64,000 nt of DNA from Caproicibacter fermentans. Its GTDB lineage: Bacteria > Bacillota > Clostridia > Oscillospirales > Acutalibacteraceae. Shown one piece after another: positions 1 through 8,588 of this stretch. A program made the translations under genes and the position numbers. The notes beneath the pieces are model-generated. The model ran no database searches and was not told where the DNA came from. It saw only the letters and a program-made list of their open reading frames with translations. Every line of letters starts with the position of its first letter. Position 1 is the first letter of the stretch. The DNA lies in contig NZ_VWXL01000014.1 of assembly GCF_009746625.1 (NCBI RefSeq), forward strand, positions 310,001 to 374,000, written 5' to 3'.

Positions 1-254
1 TTTTCTTCCGTCTTAGAAAAGTTTTCTGCGGGGACGATCCCTTTCAGAATGGCTTTGGTGTCATCCCACAGCTTGTCATGCTCCTTTCCGAACAGAACGA
101 TTGCCCGGGAACTTTGCGAGTTGAATGCGCTTGGAGACGCGGTGACCGCGCGGCGAACGATGGAGAGAATCTCTTCCTCCGAAACACTGGGTCCTCTGCC
201 GATGGAATAAACGGATCGGCGGTTTTCCAGAACTTTTAAAAAGGTATCGGTCAT
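1..254 (-). CDS. Nitroreductase family protein (partial, C-terminus off window)
   Basis: The minus strand reads 84 codons from an ATG at 252-254, with a GAGGTG ribosome site about 6 nt upstream. The protein starts MTDTFLKVLENRRSVYSIG and continues with a SPSAFNSQSSR block. The RRSVY segment and the S-P-S-x-x-N-x-Q segment are the FMN-phosphate-contacting parts of the nitroreductase (NfsA/FRP-like) fold, as in YdgI/HBN1-type proteins. These are FMN-dependent, usually dimeric cytoplasmic NAD(P)H oxidoreductases. The rest of the protein, including the second FMN-binding half, lies beyond base 1. The physiological substrate cannot be deduced. It is divergent from the next gene. Confidence 0.8.
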   Translation of the reverse strand, partial: MTDTFLKVLENRRSVYSIGRGPSVSEEEILSIVRRAVTASPSAFNSQSSRAIVLFGKEHDKLWDDTKAILKGIVPAENFSKTEE

Positions 255-451
255 AGGGAGCACCTCATTTCTTTTGATCTTTTCTCTGCTATCATCATAC
301 CCTGAATTTATGGTAAAATCCACCGGTGAAACACTGAAATTTTAAGGAAAAAACGACTGATTTTTATAAAATAATAATAAATATCGTTATTATATTGATT
401 TACAGGTTGAAGTTTGAAGATTATAATAAAACAAAGAAAGGAGGGACGGCG

Positions 452-790
452 TTGGAATTTGAATTCTGCAAAATGGAAATTTTTGTTCCGGTCACTCATC
501 TGGAAGAAATCCGGCAGGCGCTGCAAAGAGCAGACGCGGGTCATATCGGAAATTATGACAGCTGCCTTTCCTACGGCGAAGTAACCGGTTGCTGGCGACC
601 TCTGGAAGGAAGCCGCCCTTACAGCGGAGAAGTTGGCCGGCTTTGCACCGGCAAAGAGTACAAGGTGGAAGTCATCTGCAAACAGGAAAAAGTGGACGAA
701 ACCATCCGCGCCGTGAAAGCGGCGCATCCCTACGAGGTGCCGGTGATCAATGTGATTCCGCTGTACCGCACGGGACTTTCGCAGGAATAA
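452..790 (+). CDS. NIF3/YqfO C-terminal-like (CutA-fold) small protein
   Basis: A 112-residue protein starting at TTG 452, chosen because AAAGGAGG at 437-444 sits 7 nt before it; an upstream in-frame ATG at 395 has no ribosome site. The sequence has the hallmarks of the YqfO insert domain of NIF3-like proteins: a KMEIFVPVTHLEEIRQAL beta-alpha start, a GHIGNYDSC segment in the middle, a G-x-W-R-P-x-x-G-S-x-P motif, and a terminal AAHPYEVPVINVIPL segment. Stand-alone versions of this domain are common, resemble CutA/PII-type ferredoxin-like folds and have no firm biochemical role. The gene ends 24 bp before the gamma-glutamyltransferase gene and is probably co-transcribed with it. Confidence 0.75.
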   Translation: MEFEFCKMEIFVPVTHLEEIRQALQRADAGHIGNYDSCLSYGEVTGCWRPLEGSRPYSGEVGRLCTGKEYKVEVICKQEKVDETIRAVKAAHPYEVPVINVIPLYRTGLSQE

Positions 791-814
791 CTTAAAAATC
801 GGGGGGAAATAAGG

Positions 815-2419
815 TTGGATCGAAACGAATTATACCGGTATTCTTCGACCCGCAAAGTGGTCTTCGGGACGAAAGGGATGGTCGCGACTTCTCAGCCTCT
901 AGCCGCGCAGGCCGGGCTGGATATCCTTAAAAAAGGGGGGAACGCCGTTGACGCGGCAGTCGCGGCCGCCGCGGTTCTTACCGTTACGGAACCGATGTCC
1001 AACGGGATCGGCGGCGACGCGTTTGCGCTGGTCTGGACGAAAGGCCGGCTGCACGGCCTGAACTCCAGCGGCCGGTCGCCGGCTTTGCTGAATGCCGAGG
1101 CCGTCCGGGAGAGAGGCTGTGAAGAGGTTCCGCGCTTTGGGTGGCTGCCTGTGACCGTTCCGGGCGTTCCGGCCGCCTGGGCAAAGCTTTCCGGCACCTT
1201 TGGGAAGCTTCCTCTGGCGCAGACGCTGGAACCCGCAGCCTGTTATGCCGAAGAAGGTTTTCCGGTCGCGCCTGTGACCGCGTTCAACTGGAAACGGTTC
1301 GAGCGGGGATCCCTCGAAGCATTAAAAAGGACGGAATATGCCCCGCTTCATCTGGCTTTTTTCCCGGAAGGAAGGGCGCCGCGGGCGGGGGAACGGTTCC
1401 GTTTGCCCGAACTGGCGGCGACTTTGCGGGAACTGGCCGAAACCGGATGCGGCAGCTTTTACCACGGTCGGCTGGCGGAGAAAATCGACCGCTTTTCACA
1501 GGAAACAGGCGGACTGCTGCGAAAAAGCGATCTGGAGCAGCATTCGTCGGACTGGGTGGACCCCATCAGCGTTCGTTACCGCGGGTATGAGGTCTCGGAG
1601 ATTCCACCGAACGGGCACGGGATTGTCGCGCTGATGGCGCTCAATCTTTTGAAAGGATTTCCGATGGAGAGCAGGGACAGTGCGCTTTGCATTCATCGCA
1701 TGATCGAATCGTTGAAGCTGGCCTACGAAGACGGCAGAGAATTTGTGAGCGACCCGGCGACAATGAAAGTATCCCCCGAGGCTTTACTGAGTGAATTGTA
1801 TGCGGAAGAGCGGCGCGGGCTGATCGGCGACCGGGCGATTCTTCCCAAGGCGGGACAGCCTGAAAAGGGAGGCACGGTGTACCTTTGCACGGCGGACGGC
1901 GAAGGGAATATGGTTTCCTACATTCAAAGCAGTTACTGCGCCTTCGGCTCCGGCCTGGTGGTGCCGGGAACGGGGATCTCGCTTCAAAACCGCGGCATGA
2001 ATTTCTCCATGAATCCGGAATCGGGAAACTTCATCGGCCCGGAGAAGCGCTCCTACCATACGATTATTCCCGCGTTTCTTGCAAAGAACGGAGTTCCGGT
2101 CGGGCCGTTCGGGGTGATGGGCGGGTTTATGCAGCCGCAGGGGCATCTGCAGGTTGTGACGAACACGGTGGATTTCGGGCTGAACGCACAGCAGAGCCTG
2201 GACGCTCCGCGCTGGCGGTGGCTCGGCGGAAAAAAAGTTGAGGTGGAGCGCGACTTTCCCGATCATCTGGTCCGGGAACTTTCGGAGCGCGGACATGAGG
2301 TCAGCATTGCGGCGGAACCGACCGAATTCGGCAGGGGGCAGATTATCTGGAGAGATCAGGACGGAGTCTTGACGGGCGGAAGCGAATCACGCGCGGACGG
2401 TCAGGTCGCCGCGTGGTGA
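815..2419 (+). CDS. ggt: Gamma-glutamyltransferase family protein
   Basis: 534 residues from TTG 815, preceded by GGGGGGAAA at 801-807. Members are N-terminal nucleophile hydrolases made as one chain that cleaves itself into large and small subunits and then hydrolyses or transfers gamma-glutamyl groups from glutathione and gamma-glutamyl peptides. Visible landmarks are the GMVATSQPLAAQAGLDILKKGGNAVDAAVAA block near residues 20-52, TEPMSNGIGGDAF, and the autoprocessing site KGGTVYLCTADGEGNMVS, where Thr354 is the likely nucleophile. MGGFMQPQGHLQV and DAPRW follow near the end. No signal peptide is seen, so this is a cytoplasmic member, shorter than periplasmic E. coli Ggt. True substrate (glutathione, gamma-glutamyl amino acid or other amide) is open. 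A hairpin terminator follows. Confidence 0.88.
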   Translation: MDRNELYRYSSTRKVVFGTKGMVATSQPLAAQAGLDILKKGGNAVDAAVAAAAVLTVTEPMSNGIGGDAFALVWTKGRLHGLNSSGRSPALLNAEAVRERGCEEVPRFGWLPVTVPGVPAAWAKLSGTFGKLPLAQTLEPAACYAEEGFPVAPVTAFNWKRFERGSLEALKRTEYAPLHLAFFPEGRAPRAGERFRLPELAATLRELAETGCGSFYHGRLAEKIDRFSQETGGLLRKSDLEQHSSDWVDPISVRYRGYEVSEIPPNGHGIVALMALNLLKGFPMESRDSALCIHRMIESLKLAYEDGREFVSDPATMKVSPEALLSELYAEERRGLIGDRAILPKAGQPEKGGTVYLCTADGEGNMVSYIQSSYCAFGSGLVVPGTGISLQNRGMNFSMNPESGNFIGPEKRSYHTIIPAFLAKNGVPVGPFGVMGGFMQPQGHLQVVTNTVDFGLNAQQSLDAPRWRWLGGKKVEVERDFPDHLVRELSERGHEVSIAAEPTEFGRGQIIWRDQDGVLTGGSESRADGQVAAW

Positions 2420-2485
2420 TAATTCCCTAAACCGGCGAAAAGCAGTGCGAGGTTTCATTTCGCATCGCTCCAGACTGTTGAAAAA

Positions 2486-2509
2486 GTCCAGCGAAAGCTG
2501 GGCTTTTTT
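2486..2509 (+). terminator. Rho-independent terminator after ggt
   Basis: A 7-bp stem (GTCCAGC / GCTGGGC, one G-U pair) closes a GAAA tetraloop and is followed by six T residues. It lies 67 bp downstream of the ggt stop codon. Confidence 0.75.
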
Positions 2510-2725
2510 GCTGTAAAGCGGTAAGATAGGAACAAGTGGTGAAAGACGCCGGAACGGAGGAAACAACCAACAGCACTGTTTTCAGCATACGTTTTCTGTT
2601 TATATCTCCAATCATGTCAAAAACAAGTCTGTGTAATAGGGGCCAAATCAGCCGAGGATTCCCGAAAAACCGCTCGGGAATAGCCGTAGATAAATTTTGG
2701 ACTAGTTTTTAGTATAACTTGTACA
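2510..2725. other. Gene-free stretch between ggt terminator and SIS-gene promoter
   Basis: No convincing ORF: the only open frame is an antisense 62-codon stretch without a ribosome site. A small inverted repeat (TTCCCGA ... TCGGGAA, about 2660-2685) is present but has no T tract. Nothing else is recognised. Confidence 0.4.
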
Positions 2726-2754
2726 TTGATTTTGTCGGCGTTCTTCTTTATAAT
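2726..2754 (+). promoter_or_regulatory. Sigma-A-type promoter for the SIS deglycase gene
   Basis: TTGATT at 2726-2731, a 17-bp spacer and a perfect TATAAT at 2749-2754. The expected transcript starts near 2761 and has a leader of about 65 nt before the GTG start at 2826. Confidence 0.7.
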
Positions 2755-2825
2755 AAAGGTGCAAGCAACAACCTGTCGACTTATTTATACCATTTTAGCT
2801 TTCACTTTTAGAAAGGATTGATTTT

Positions 2826-3821
2826 GTGCTAAAATTTGACGAGCAGAAACAGATTGAAAGTGTGGCGGGGGCGCTGGCCCTGCGCGGCAAAATTGAAAAA
2901 ATCGTGGATTCCATTTGCGAAAAAGGGTACGACGATGTTTATTATATCGGCATCGGCGGAACCTACGCTTCCGCCCTGCAGGCCGTGAATCATATCAAAA
3001 GCATGAGCTCCGTACCGGCTTTTGTGGAAAACGCCGCCGTGTACACAACCACGGGGAACCGCCGCATCGGAGAAAAGTCCGTTGTGGTAATTTCCTCGGT
3101 GACGGGCTGCACGGAGGAAATGGTAGAGGCTGTGAAAAAAGCCAAAGAGCACGGCGCGTGCGTCATCGGTTTTGTCGATGTGAAAACAGCCGAGCTTGCG
3201 AAGATGGTTGACTATGAAGTTGCGTATCCCGCCAACGAACAGCTGAAGTTTTTCATGGTCGCGGACCGTTTTATGAAAAATAACGGAGACTTTTCCGACT
3301 ACGACAGGTATTATGCCGAGATGGAGCGGTATCTGCCGCAGGCCCTGGCGGATGTGGAGAAGGAGTCCGATGAATTTGGCCGGAATTTCGCCGAAGCGCA
3401 TAAGGACGACGCCATTCATTATTTTGTAGGCGCGGGCGCACAGTACGGCGCAACCTATTCCTATGCCATGTGTTATTGGGAGGAGCAGCACTGGATCCGC
3501 ACCAAGTCGATCCACGCGGCGGAATTTTTCCACGGGATGCTGGAAATTGTAGACCGCGACACTCCGGTAACCGTGTTCGTGGGCGAGGACGCGGAGCGCC
3601 CGCTTGCGGAGCGCGTTGCAAACTTTTTGCCTCGCATCTGCGGCAATTACACTGTGATTGATACCAAAAAATTTCAGTTGACAGGGATCAGCCCGGAGTT
3701 CCGCGGGTATATCTCCCACCTTGTTATGCACGCAGTCACGCAGCGAATCGACGCGTATCTTGAGCTGATCAACCGGCACCCGATGGAGATTCGCCGCTAT
3801 TACCGCAGACTGGATTACTGA
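2826..3821 (+). CDS. frlB: FrlB-like SIS-domain fructosamine-6-phosphate deglycase
   Basis: 331 residues from GTG 2826, with AAAGG about 9 nt upstream. Two SIS (sugar isomerase) domains are visible: the first with YYIGIGGTYASALQA and SSVTGCTEE phosphosugar-binding turns (about residues 39-105), the second with FVGAGAQYGATYSYAMCYWEE. The segment AAEFFHGMLEIV carries Glu233 and His236 at the place where FrlB and GfrF deglycases have their catalytic Glu and His, and the C-terminus RRYYRRLDY matches the FrlB tail. FrlB cleaves fructoselysine 6-phosphate to glucose 6-phosphate and lysine. The kinase and epimerase genes 5-11 kb downstream support this role. It is transcribed alone from its own promoter. 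Whether the amine released is lysine or another amino acid cannot be read from the sequence. Confidence 0.75.
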   Translation: MLKFDEQKQIESVAGALALRGKIEKIVDSICEKGYDDVYYIGIGGTYASALQAVNHIKSMSSVPAFVENAAVYTTTGNRRIGEKSVVVISSVTGCTEEMVEAVKKAKEHGACVIGFVDVKTAELAKMVDYEVAYPANEQLKFFMVADRFMKNNGDFSDYDRYYAEMERYLPQALADVEKESDEFGRNFAEAHKDDAIHYFVGAGAQYGATYSYAMCYWEEQHWIRTKSIHAAEFFHGMLEIVDRDTPVTVFVGEDAERPLAERVANFLPRICGNYTVIDTKKFQLTGISPEFRGYISHLVMHAVTQRIDAYLELINRHPMEIRRYYRRLDY

Positions 3822-3885
3822 TCCCAGCTCTCCGCTCCTCTTAGAAACGAAGCTCGAACGGGGAAGGAGAAAGCCTGAGTCAAAC

Positions 3886-3930
3886 AAAATGCGCCTCGAA
3901 TCGGTCGTTTCGATTCTGGGCGCATTTTTA
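3886..3930. terminator. Bidirectional terminator between converging frlB-like and nhaC-like genes
   Basis: A long near-perfect inverted repeat: AAAATGCGCC...CGAATCG pairs with CGATTC...GGGCGCATTTT around a 7-nt loop. A-rich and T-rich flanks allow termination in both directions. Confidence 0.8.
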
Positions 3931-3978
3931 ATCCGGAATGGTAAAAACTTTCGTTGCCCGGCTCTTCATCAGACAGGT

Positions 3979-5526
3979 TCAGCCCGTCCGCCCGCGTCCG
4001 GTCTTTAACCCCGACGCCCTGCGGTGAAGGAACGCGATGGCTGCCAAAAGCAGAAAAAGGCCTGTGCCGAGGGTCAGCCATACGTTGGCGTTTGTAAACC
4101 CGGCCACAAGGTAGCCGGCAATGCAGCAGGACGCCACCAGAACGGCGTAGGGCATCTGAGTGGAGACGTGATCCATGTGCGGGCAGCCCGCCCCTGTGGA
4201 AGAGAGAATCGTCGTGTCCGAAATCGGGGAGCAGTGGTCCCCGAATACGCTTCCCGCCAGAGTCGCGGAGAGCGATACGACCAGAAGGGCCGGCGCGACG
4301 GCTTCCGCGATTGGGACGACGATGGGGATCAGAATCCCGAAGGTTCCCCAGGCCGTGCCCGTGGAAAAGCTGAGGAATGCGGCGGTCACGAAGATCAGCG
4401 CCGGAAGCAGTTCGCCCGGAATAGAGCCGCCGAACGCGTTTTTGACAAATTCCGCGGTTTGCAGCAGGTCGCGGCACACGCCGCTGATCGTCCAGGCCAG
4501 CAGAAGGATGGTGCAGGCGGGCACCATCGTTTTAATGCCGTCCGTGACGCCCCGCATGAAATCCTGAAACGTCATCAAACGGCGCGGAAGAAACAGGGCG
4601 GCTGAAACGGCCAGCGCGCCAAAGCATCCCCATGTCAGCGCGGATGCGGCCGTGCAATTGCCGAATGCGGCGCCAATGCTGTGGCGATAGGCCGGGTCGG
4701 CGCCCCAGTAGCCGCCGTTGTAGAGCATACCGGCGACGGAAAAAATAATCAAGGCGCCGACCGGCAGCAGCATGTCGGCGACGGTTCCCCGGCCGGATGC
4801 GCTGGCCCCGGCTTCTTCCGGGGATTCCACCGCGCCCAGCTCGCCAGCGCGCGCCATGGCTTCCCGCTCGGCCATCGGCCCGAAGTCCAGGTCTTTCAGG
4901 CACATCGTCCCCACCATCACAAGCGACAGGATCGCGTACAGGTTAAATGGAATCGCGGCCAGAAATGCGGAAAAATCGCTGTCGAAGCGCCCGGTGGAAC
5001 GAAGGTTGCTCCCAACTGCGGCGGCCCAGGACGAAACGGGTGCGATGATGCAGACCGGCGCCGCCGTCGAGTCGATGATGTACGCCAGTTTCGCCCGTGA
5101 CACACGGTATTTGTCCGTGACGGGCTTCATCACTGTGCCGACCGTCAGGCAGTTAAAGTAATCGTCGATGAAAATCAGAATGCCCAGCAGGCTTGTCGAC
5201 AGAAGCGCGGCCCGCTTCGAACGGATTTTGGAAGTTGCCCACCGTCCGTAAGCGCCGCTTCCGCCGGCGAGCGACGCAACGGAGACCAGCGACCCCAGCA
5301 GGCAGCAGAATATGATAATGTACAAATCGGCCTTGTCCACCATGACCGCAAATGCGGTTTCAACGGTTCCGGCCAGCGGATTGAGGCCCGTCCCCAGAGC
5401 ATAGAGAAACGTGCCGGATAAAATGCCCACCATCAGAGAAGTGATCACTTCTTTTGTGAAGAGAGCCAGAGTGATTGCGAGGATCGGCGGCAGCAGGGAA
5501 AGCCACCCCGCGTAGTACGGTTGCAA
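3979..5526 (-). CDS. NhaC-family Na+/H+ antiporter
   Basis: 515 residues. I start it at TTG 5526, because AGGGAGG lies 8 nt upstream; the longer frame to 5709 runs into the preceding gene and has no ribosome site. The protein is highly hydrophobic with about 11-12 membrane segments (for example LSLLPPILAITLALFTKE at the start and a long glycine/alanine-rich helix near the end). The HCSPISDTTILSSTGAGC motif is typical of NhaC-type (COG1757) antiporters, and YNCLTVGT-like FDDYFN motifs occur in the first half. Members exchange Na+ for protons or, in some lineages, malate or amino acids. It is co-transcribed with the amidohydrolase gene 40 bp upstream, so it may transport that enzyme's substrate or product rather than only sodium. 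Confidence 0.8.
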   Translation of the reverse strand: MQPYYAGWLSLLPPILAITLALFTKEVITSLMVGILSGTFLYALGTGLNPLAGTVETAFAVMVDKADLYIIIFCCLLGSLVSVASLAGGSGAYGRWATSKIRSKRAALLSTSLLGILIFIDDYFNCLTVGTVMKPVTDKYRVSRAKLAYIIDSTAAPVCIIAPVSSWAAAVGSNLRSTGRFDSDFSAFLAAIPFNLYAILSLVMVGTMCLKDLDFGPMAEREAMARAGELGAVESPEEAGASASGRGTVADMLLPVGALIIFSVAGMLYNGGYWGADPAYRHSIGAAFGNCTAASALTWGCFGALAVSAALFLPRRLMTFQDFMRGVTDGIKTMVPACTILLLAWTISGVCRDLLQTAEFVKNAFGGSIPGELLPALIFVTAAFLSFSTGTAWGTFGILIPIVVPIAEAVAPALLVVSLSATLAGSVFGDHCSPISDTTILSSTGAGCPHMDHVSTQMPYAVLVASCCIAGYLVAGFTNANVWLTLGTGLFLLLAAIAFLHRRASGLKTGRGRTG

Positions 5527-5566
5527 ATTTGTTTTCCTCCCTGTATTGCTTTTCCGCCCAAGGGGC

Positions 5567-7120
5567 TCAGCGCAGAGAATCCCATACGACCTGTCCGTCC
5601 ACAAGGGTGAGGCATACCTGCGCGGCGCGCGCCTCATCGGGCGGGGCTTGGAACAGATTGGTATCCAGAACGGCAATATCGGCCAGCTTTCCGGCCTCCA
5701 GCGTGCCAAGCTCCGTTTCGCGGCCGAGGTTGTATTGCCCGCCGCGCGTCCACGCGGTCAGCAGCTCGCCCACCGTCAGCGTGTTTTGCCGATTGAACGG
5801 CTCGCCGCCCTCCGGGAACAGCCCGTACACCGAGTGGTAGACCGACTCGGGTATGTTGTCGACCAGGAGGGGCAGGTCCGTGGCGCACGAGAGGACGACG
5901 CCGCTGTCCTGCATTTTCCGGCGGTTCCAGTAGTTGCGCCCGCGTTCCGTGCCGATCTTTTCCCGGATCATGGCAAGCTTGCCCGCGCGGTCCGCGATCG
6001 ACATGATCTGCGGGTAAACCTCCGCCGTGACGCCCAGACGCCCCATGCGCTCCAGATCGGCCGGATCGCTGCATTCCAGATCCGTCATCGCGTGGCGGTT
6101 CAGGACTTTGCCGTCCGGTCCGCGACGGCATTTTTCAAAGATATCCAGCGTTTTGCAGATGGCCGCGTCGCCCTGAGCGTGGAGCGAATACCGAAAGCCT
6201 TCGGCGTCGGCCGCCAGCGTGTCTGCCTCAAGCCCCGCCCAGTCGATTTTCTTCGCGCAGCATGTGTCCGCGCAGAGATAAGGCTCCTTCATTTCCGCTT
6301 CCAGCTGGCTGATGGAGCCGTCCGTCATTTGATTGTAGCCGGAAAAGCGGACGAAGCCGCCCGAAAAACGGCTGCGCATGGCCTTGCCGTATTCCAGGTT
6401 CATCGGCGCGCCGACGGGCTGGCTCATAAAATGCACGCGCATGGAAAGCGCGTCCTCCTGCTCCAACTGTCCGAGCGCGTCCGGAAAGCCGTAAAAATCG
6501 TCGAATCCCATTTCCTTGACGGAGGTCACGCCCCTGGCGTTGAGCATGGTAAGATAATTCCGGAAAGCGGGGACGGAGCGTTCCCGGTCCTTTAACAGCG
6601 CGCGCAGCAGCCGCCAGCAGTTTTCGGACCAGCAGGCGTCCGGCGGGAAGCCGTAGGTAGTTTCCGCCGCGGAGTTCATCCAGCAGGAGTCGCCGCCGCT
6701 TACAAACAGGACGGCGGGAGTTTCGCCGAACGTCTCGTCCATCACCTCTTTTTTCGGCGGGCCGATTTCCGGGCGCACGCCGCGGCCGAGGATCAGGGCT
6801 CCCCCGCAGGCAAGCGCGTCCGGGCTCGATTTCGCCATGCGGATCACTTCGTCCGCCGTCCGCGCGTCGGAGAGCAGAGCCCCCGACTGCGTCAGCAGAT
6901 AGCCGGTGAAAAAGCAGTGCGTATCGCAGAAGCCGGGACAGATCAGCCTGTCCCCCAGTTCGTAGATCCATGTGGACGGGCCGGCAAAATCGGAGCCGTC
7001 CCCCCCGCCGACGGCGGCAATCCGGTTGCCGGCAACGGCGACGAAGCCCGGACGGGGTCTTTCGCCGCTGCCGGTAAAGACGGCGTTGGAACGGAGCAGA
7101 AGATCAGAAGCTTTCAACAT
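5567..7120 (-). CDS. Amidohydrolase family 3 (YtcJ-like) protein with altered metal motif
   Basis: 517 residues from ATG 7120, preceded by GAGGAG. The layout is that of composite-barrel amidohydrolase-3 proteins (YtcJ, N-substituted formamide deformylase): an N-terminal beta-sandwich start (FTGSGERPRPGFVAVAGNRIAAVG), a barrel, YSLHAQGDAAI near residue 345, and a C-terminal LTVGELLTAWTRGG...LGTLEAGKLADIAVLD block. Oddly, the usual H-x-H after PGF-D is H68-C69-F70, so the second histidine is missing. The I-E-H metal position appears as LECSDP. It may be inactive as a classical hydrolase or bind metal differently. It is the first gene of an operon with an NhaC-type antiporter. Substrate unknown. 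Confidence 0.75.
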   Translation of the reverse strand: MLKASDLLLRSNAVFTGSGERPRPGFVAVAGNRIAAVGGGDGSDFAGPSTWIYELGDRLICPGFCDTHCFFTGYLLTQSGALLSDARTADEVIRMAKSSPDALACGGALILGRGVRPEIGPPKKEVMDETFGETPAVLFVSGGDSCWMNSAAETTYGFPPDACWSENCWRLLRALLKDRERSVPAFRNYLTMLNARGVTSVKEMGFDDFYGFPDALGQLEQEDALSMRVHFMSQPVGAPMNLEYGKAMRSRFSGGFVRFSGYNQMTDGSISQLEAEMKEPYLCADTCCAKKIDWAGLEADTLAADAEGFRYSLHAQGDAAICKTLDIFEKCRRGPDGKVLNRHAMTDLECSDPADLERMGRLGVTAEVYPQIMSIADRAGKLAMIREKIGTERGRNYWNRRKMQDSGVVLSCATDLPLLVDNIPESVYHSVYGLFPEGGEPFNRQNTLTVGELLTAWTRGGQYNLGRETELGTLEAGKLADIAVLDTNLFQAPPDEARAAQVCLTLVDGQVVWDSLR

Positions 7121-7484
7121 AGTATAACACTCCTCACAAAAAACTGGAAACGGTGGCATCTGCGGGAGGCGCGGTTTTTCCCCGGCGCAAAGAAGCGGAT
7201 GGGTGTTATGTATAAGATGTGATATATTACATACCAATCAAATATAGCACAGATCATCTGACGGCGCAATGTAAAATACGCTATGAGGGTGAATTTCAGC
7301 AAGTTTTACAACTGAAACGAGAATATTTAGACAACATATTAAATTTTTAGAGAAAGATCGTCAAAAATTGGTTTAACTGTATTTATATTTAAAACATATA
7401 AGAATGGATATAGGAGATTTTTCCTAAATATAAGCAAGGTATTTTGTTGTAATCGATAAAAATTATATTATTATAACCGTAATA
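7121..7484. other. AT-rich divergent intergenic region
   Basis: Upstream DNA of the minus-strand amidohydrolase operon and of the plus-strand kinase operon. It is very AT-rich from 7320 on and contains no credible ORF or RNA gene. A minus-strand promoter must lie here, but no box pair stands out clearly. Confidence 0.4.
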
Positions 7485-7514
7485 TTGACAATCTTGTAAA
7501 AATAGTGCTATGAT
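7485..7514 (+). promoter_or_regulatory. Promoter of the frlD-like/frlC operon, with nearby inverted repeat
   Basis: A perfect TTGACA at 7485-7490, an 18-bp spacer and TATGAT at 7509-7514. Just downstream, TATGT at 7529-7533 and ACATA at 7545-7549 form an inverted repeat that could be the operator of one of the two GntR regulators further on; that link is inference. The leader also folds into a GAAGCA/TGCTTC hairpin at 7563-7602, close to the ribosome site. Confidence 0.7.
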
Positions 7515-7623
7515 CATGGCATAAATGGTATGTTTATATAGAACACATATATAAAAACTAACGAAGCATTTGTTTCATCGGAAACCGTTTCCATACTGCT
7601 TCAAACGATGGGAGGTTTTTAAG

Positions 7624-8439
7624 ATGAAAGTAGCTGCAATGGGTGATAACTGTATTGACCTGTACGAACGCCTGGGAAAAAAATACCCGACGGGGAACGC
7701 GGTGGATACAGGGGTGAACCTGCGAAAGCTCGGCATCCCGGTTTCCATCATCAGTACGACGGGAAACGACGACAACGGACGATGGATGCTTGAGACGCTG
7801 AGGAAGGAAGGGATTGATACCAGCCATTTAAAGACCGCCGACGGACCGACGGCTGTCACTTACATGGAGATGGACGGAACGGACCGCGTGCACGGGGAGT
7901 ATGCGGAGGGTGTTTTGGAGACGATCACATTTGACGAGGACGACATCGCGTTCGCGTCGGAGCACGACTTGGTGCATACGGCGCTCTGGGGAAAGGCCGA
8001 AGCAGCGCTTCCCGCGATTCATTCGCGCGGCGTTCCGGTCAGTTTCGACTACGCGGACCGGCTGGACCATCCGCTGGTGGAAACGACGCTGCCTTACGTG
8101 GACTACGGATTTTATTCGTACCACAAGGCGCGGGATCCGTTCATCGAGGCTTTCTTGAAGGACAAGGTGAACCGCGGGATGAGGATCGCGGTGGCTACGT
8201 TCGGCGAAAAGGGAAGCCTTGCGTGGGATGGAAGGAATTTTTACGACGGTCCCGTTTTTCCCGCGAAAGTCGTCAACACGGTGGGCGCGGGCGACAGCTT
8301 TATCGCGGGCTTTTTGTCCGGTGCTCTGCGCGGGCGCTTTGTCCCGGAATGTCTGGAAACCGGCGCGCGCGTCGCCTCGGAAGTTGTAGGAGTCTTTGAA
8401 CCCTGGACGGACCTCTGCGTAAATTTTGAAAAGAGATAA
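7624..8439 (+). CDS. FrlD-like PfkB-family fructosamine kinase (second copy)
   Basis: 271 residues from ATG 7624, with GGGAGG upstream. It begins MKVAAMGDNCIDLYERLGK, the start typical of fructoselysine 6-kinase (FrlD), and carries the PfkB signature VNTVGAGDSFIAGFLSG with catalytic base Asp224. FrlD phosphorylates fructoselysine at C6 using ATP in the cytoplasm. Compared with the copy at 13439 and with E. coli FrlD, the substrate-side segment GGNxVNVAV is changed to TGNAVDTGVNL and the C-terminus lacks the YHGAW ending and is longer. I infer a different fructosamine or related substrate. It is the first gene of an operon with an FrlC-like epimerase. Confidence 0.75.
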   Translation: MKVAAMGDNCIDLYERLGKKYPTGNAVDTGVNLRKLGIPVSIISTTGNDDNGRWMLETLRKEGIDTSHLKTADGPTAVTYMEMDGTDRVHGEYAEGVLETITFDEDDIAFASEHDLVHTALWGKAEAALPAIHSRGVPVSFDYADRLDHPLVETTLPYVDYGFYSYHKARDPFIEAFLKDKVNRGMRIAVATFGEKGSLAWDGRNFYDGPVFPAKVVNTVGAGDSFIAGFLSGALRGRFVPECLETGARVASEVVGVFEPWTDLCVNFEKR

Positions 8440-8456
8440 AAAAGGAGCGAAAGAAC

Positions 8457-8549
8457 TTGACCCTGCCGATTCACGACAATTATATCACGGGTATCGGAAA
8501 ACCTGCCCACTGTCATTTCAGACCGGCGACCAAGCAGGAACGCCTTTGA
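8457..8549 (+). CDS. Possible 30-residue small ORF between kinase and epimerase genes
   Basis: TTG at 8457 is preceded by AAAGGAGCG with good spacing and opens 30 codons (starting MTLPIHDNYITGIGK) ending in TGA at 8547-8549. No family is recognised. It may be a genuine small protein, or the decayed start of a gene lost between the two neighbours. The ribosome site is its only positive evidence. Confidence 0.3.
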   Translation: MTLPIHDNYITGIGKPAHCHFRPATKQERL

Positions 8550-8588
8550 TTTTTCCCGCAAAAACAATTATACGAGGAGAGATAACTT

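Noticed and set aside
308-727. 139-codon minus-strand ORF over the NIF3-like gene
   Set aside because: Phe/Leu-rich composition typical of an antisense frame. The plus-strand gene has family motifs and a ribosome site.
2465-2515. Insertion-sequence end or MITE near the ggt terminator
   Set aside because: No terminal inverted repeats or target duplication were found; the hairpin is explained as a terminator.
2829-3887. 352-codon minus-strand ORF antisense to the SIS deglycase
   Set aside because: It is a shadow frame of a well-supported gene, with no recognisable domain or ribosome site.
5527-5709. Longer N-terminus for the NhaC-type antiporter
   Set aside because: The extra 61 residues overlap the preceding gene's 3' end, are not membrane-like and lack a ribosome site, whereas TTG 5526 has AGGGAGG.
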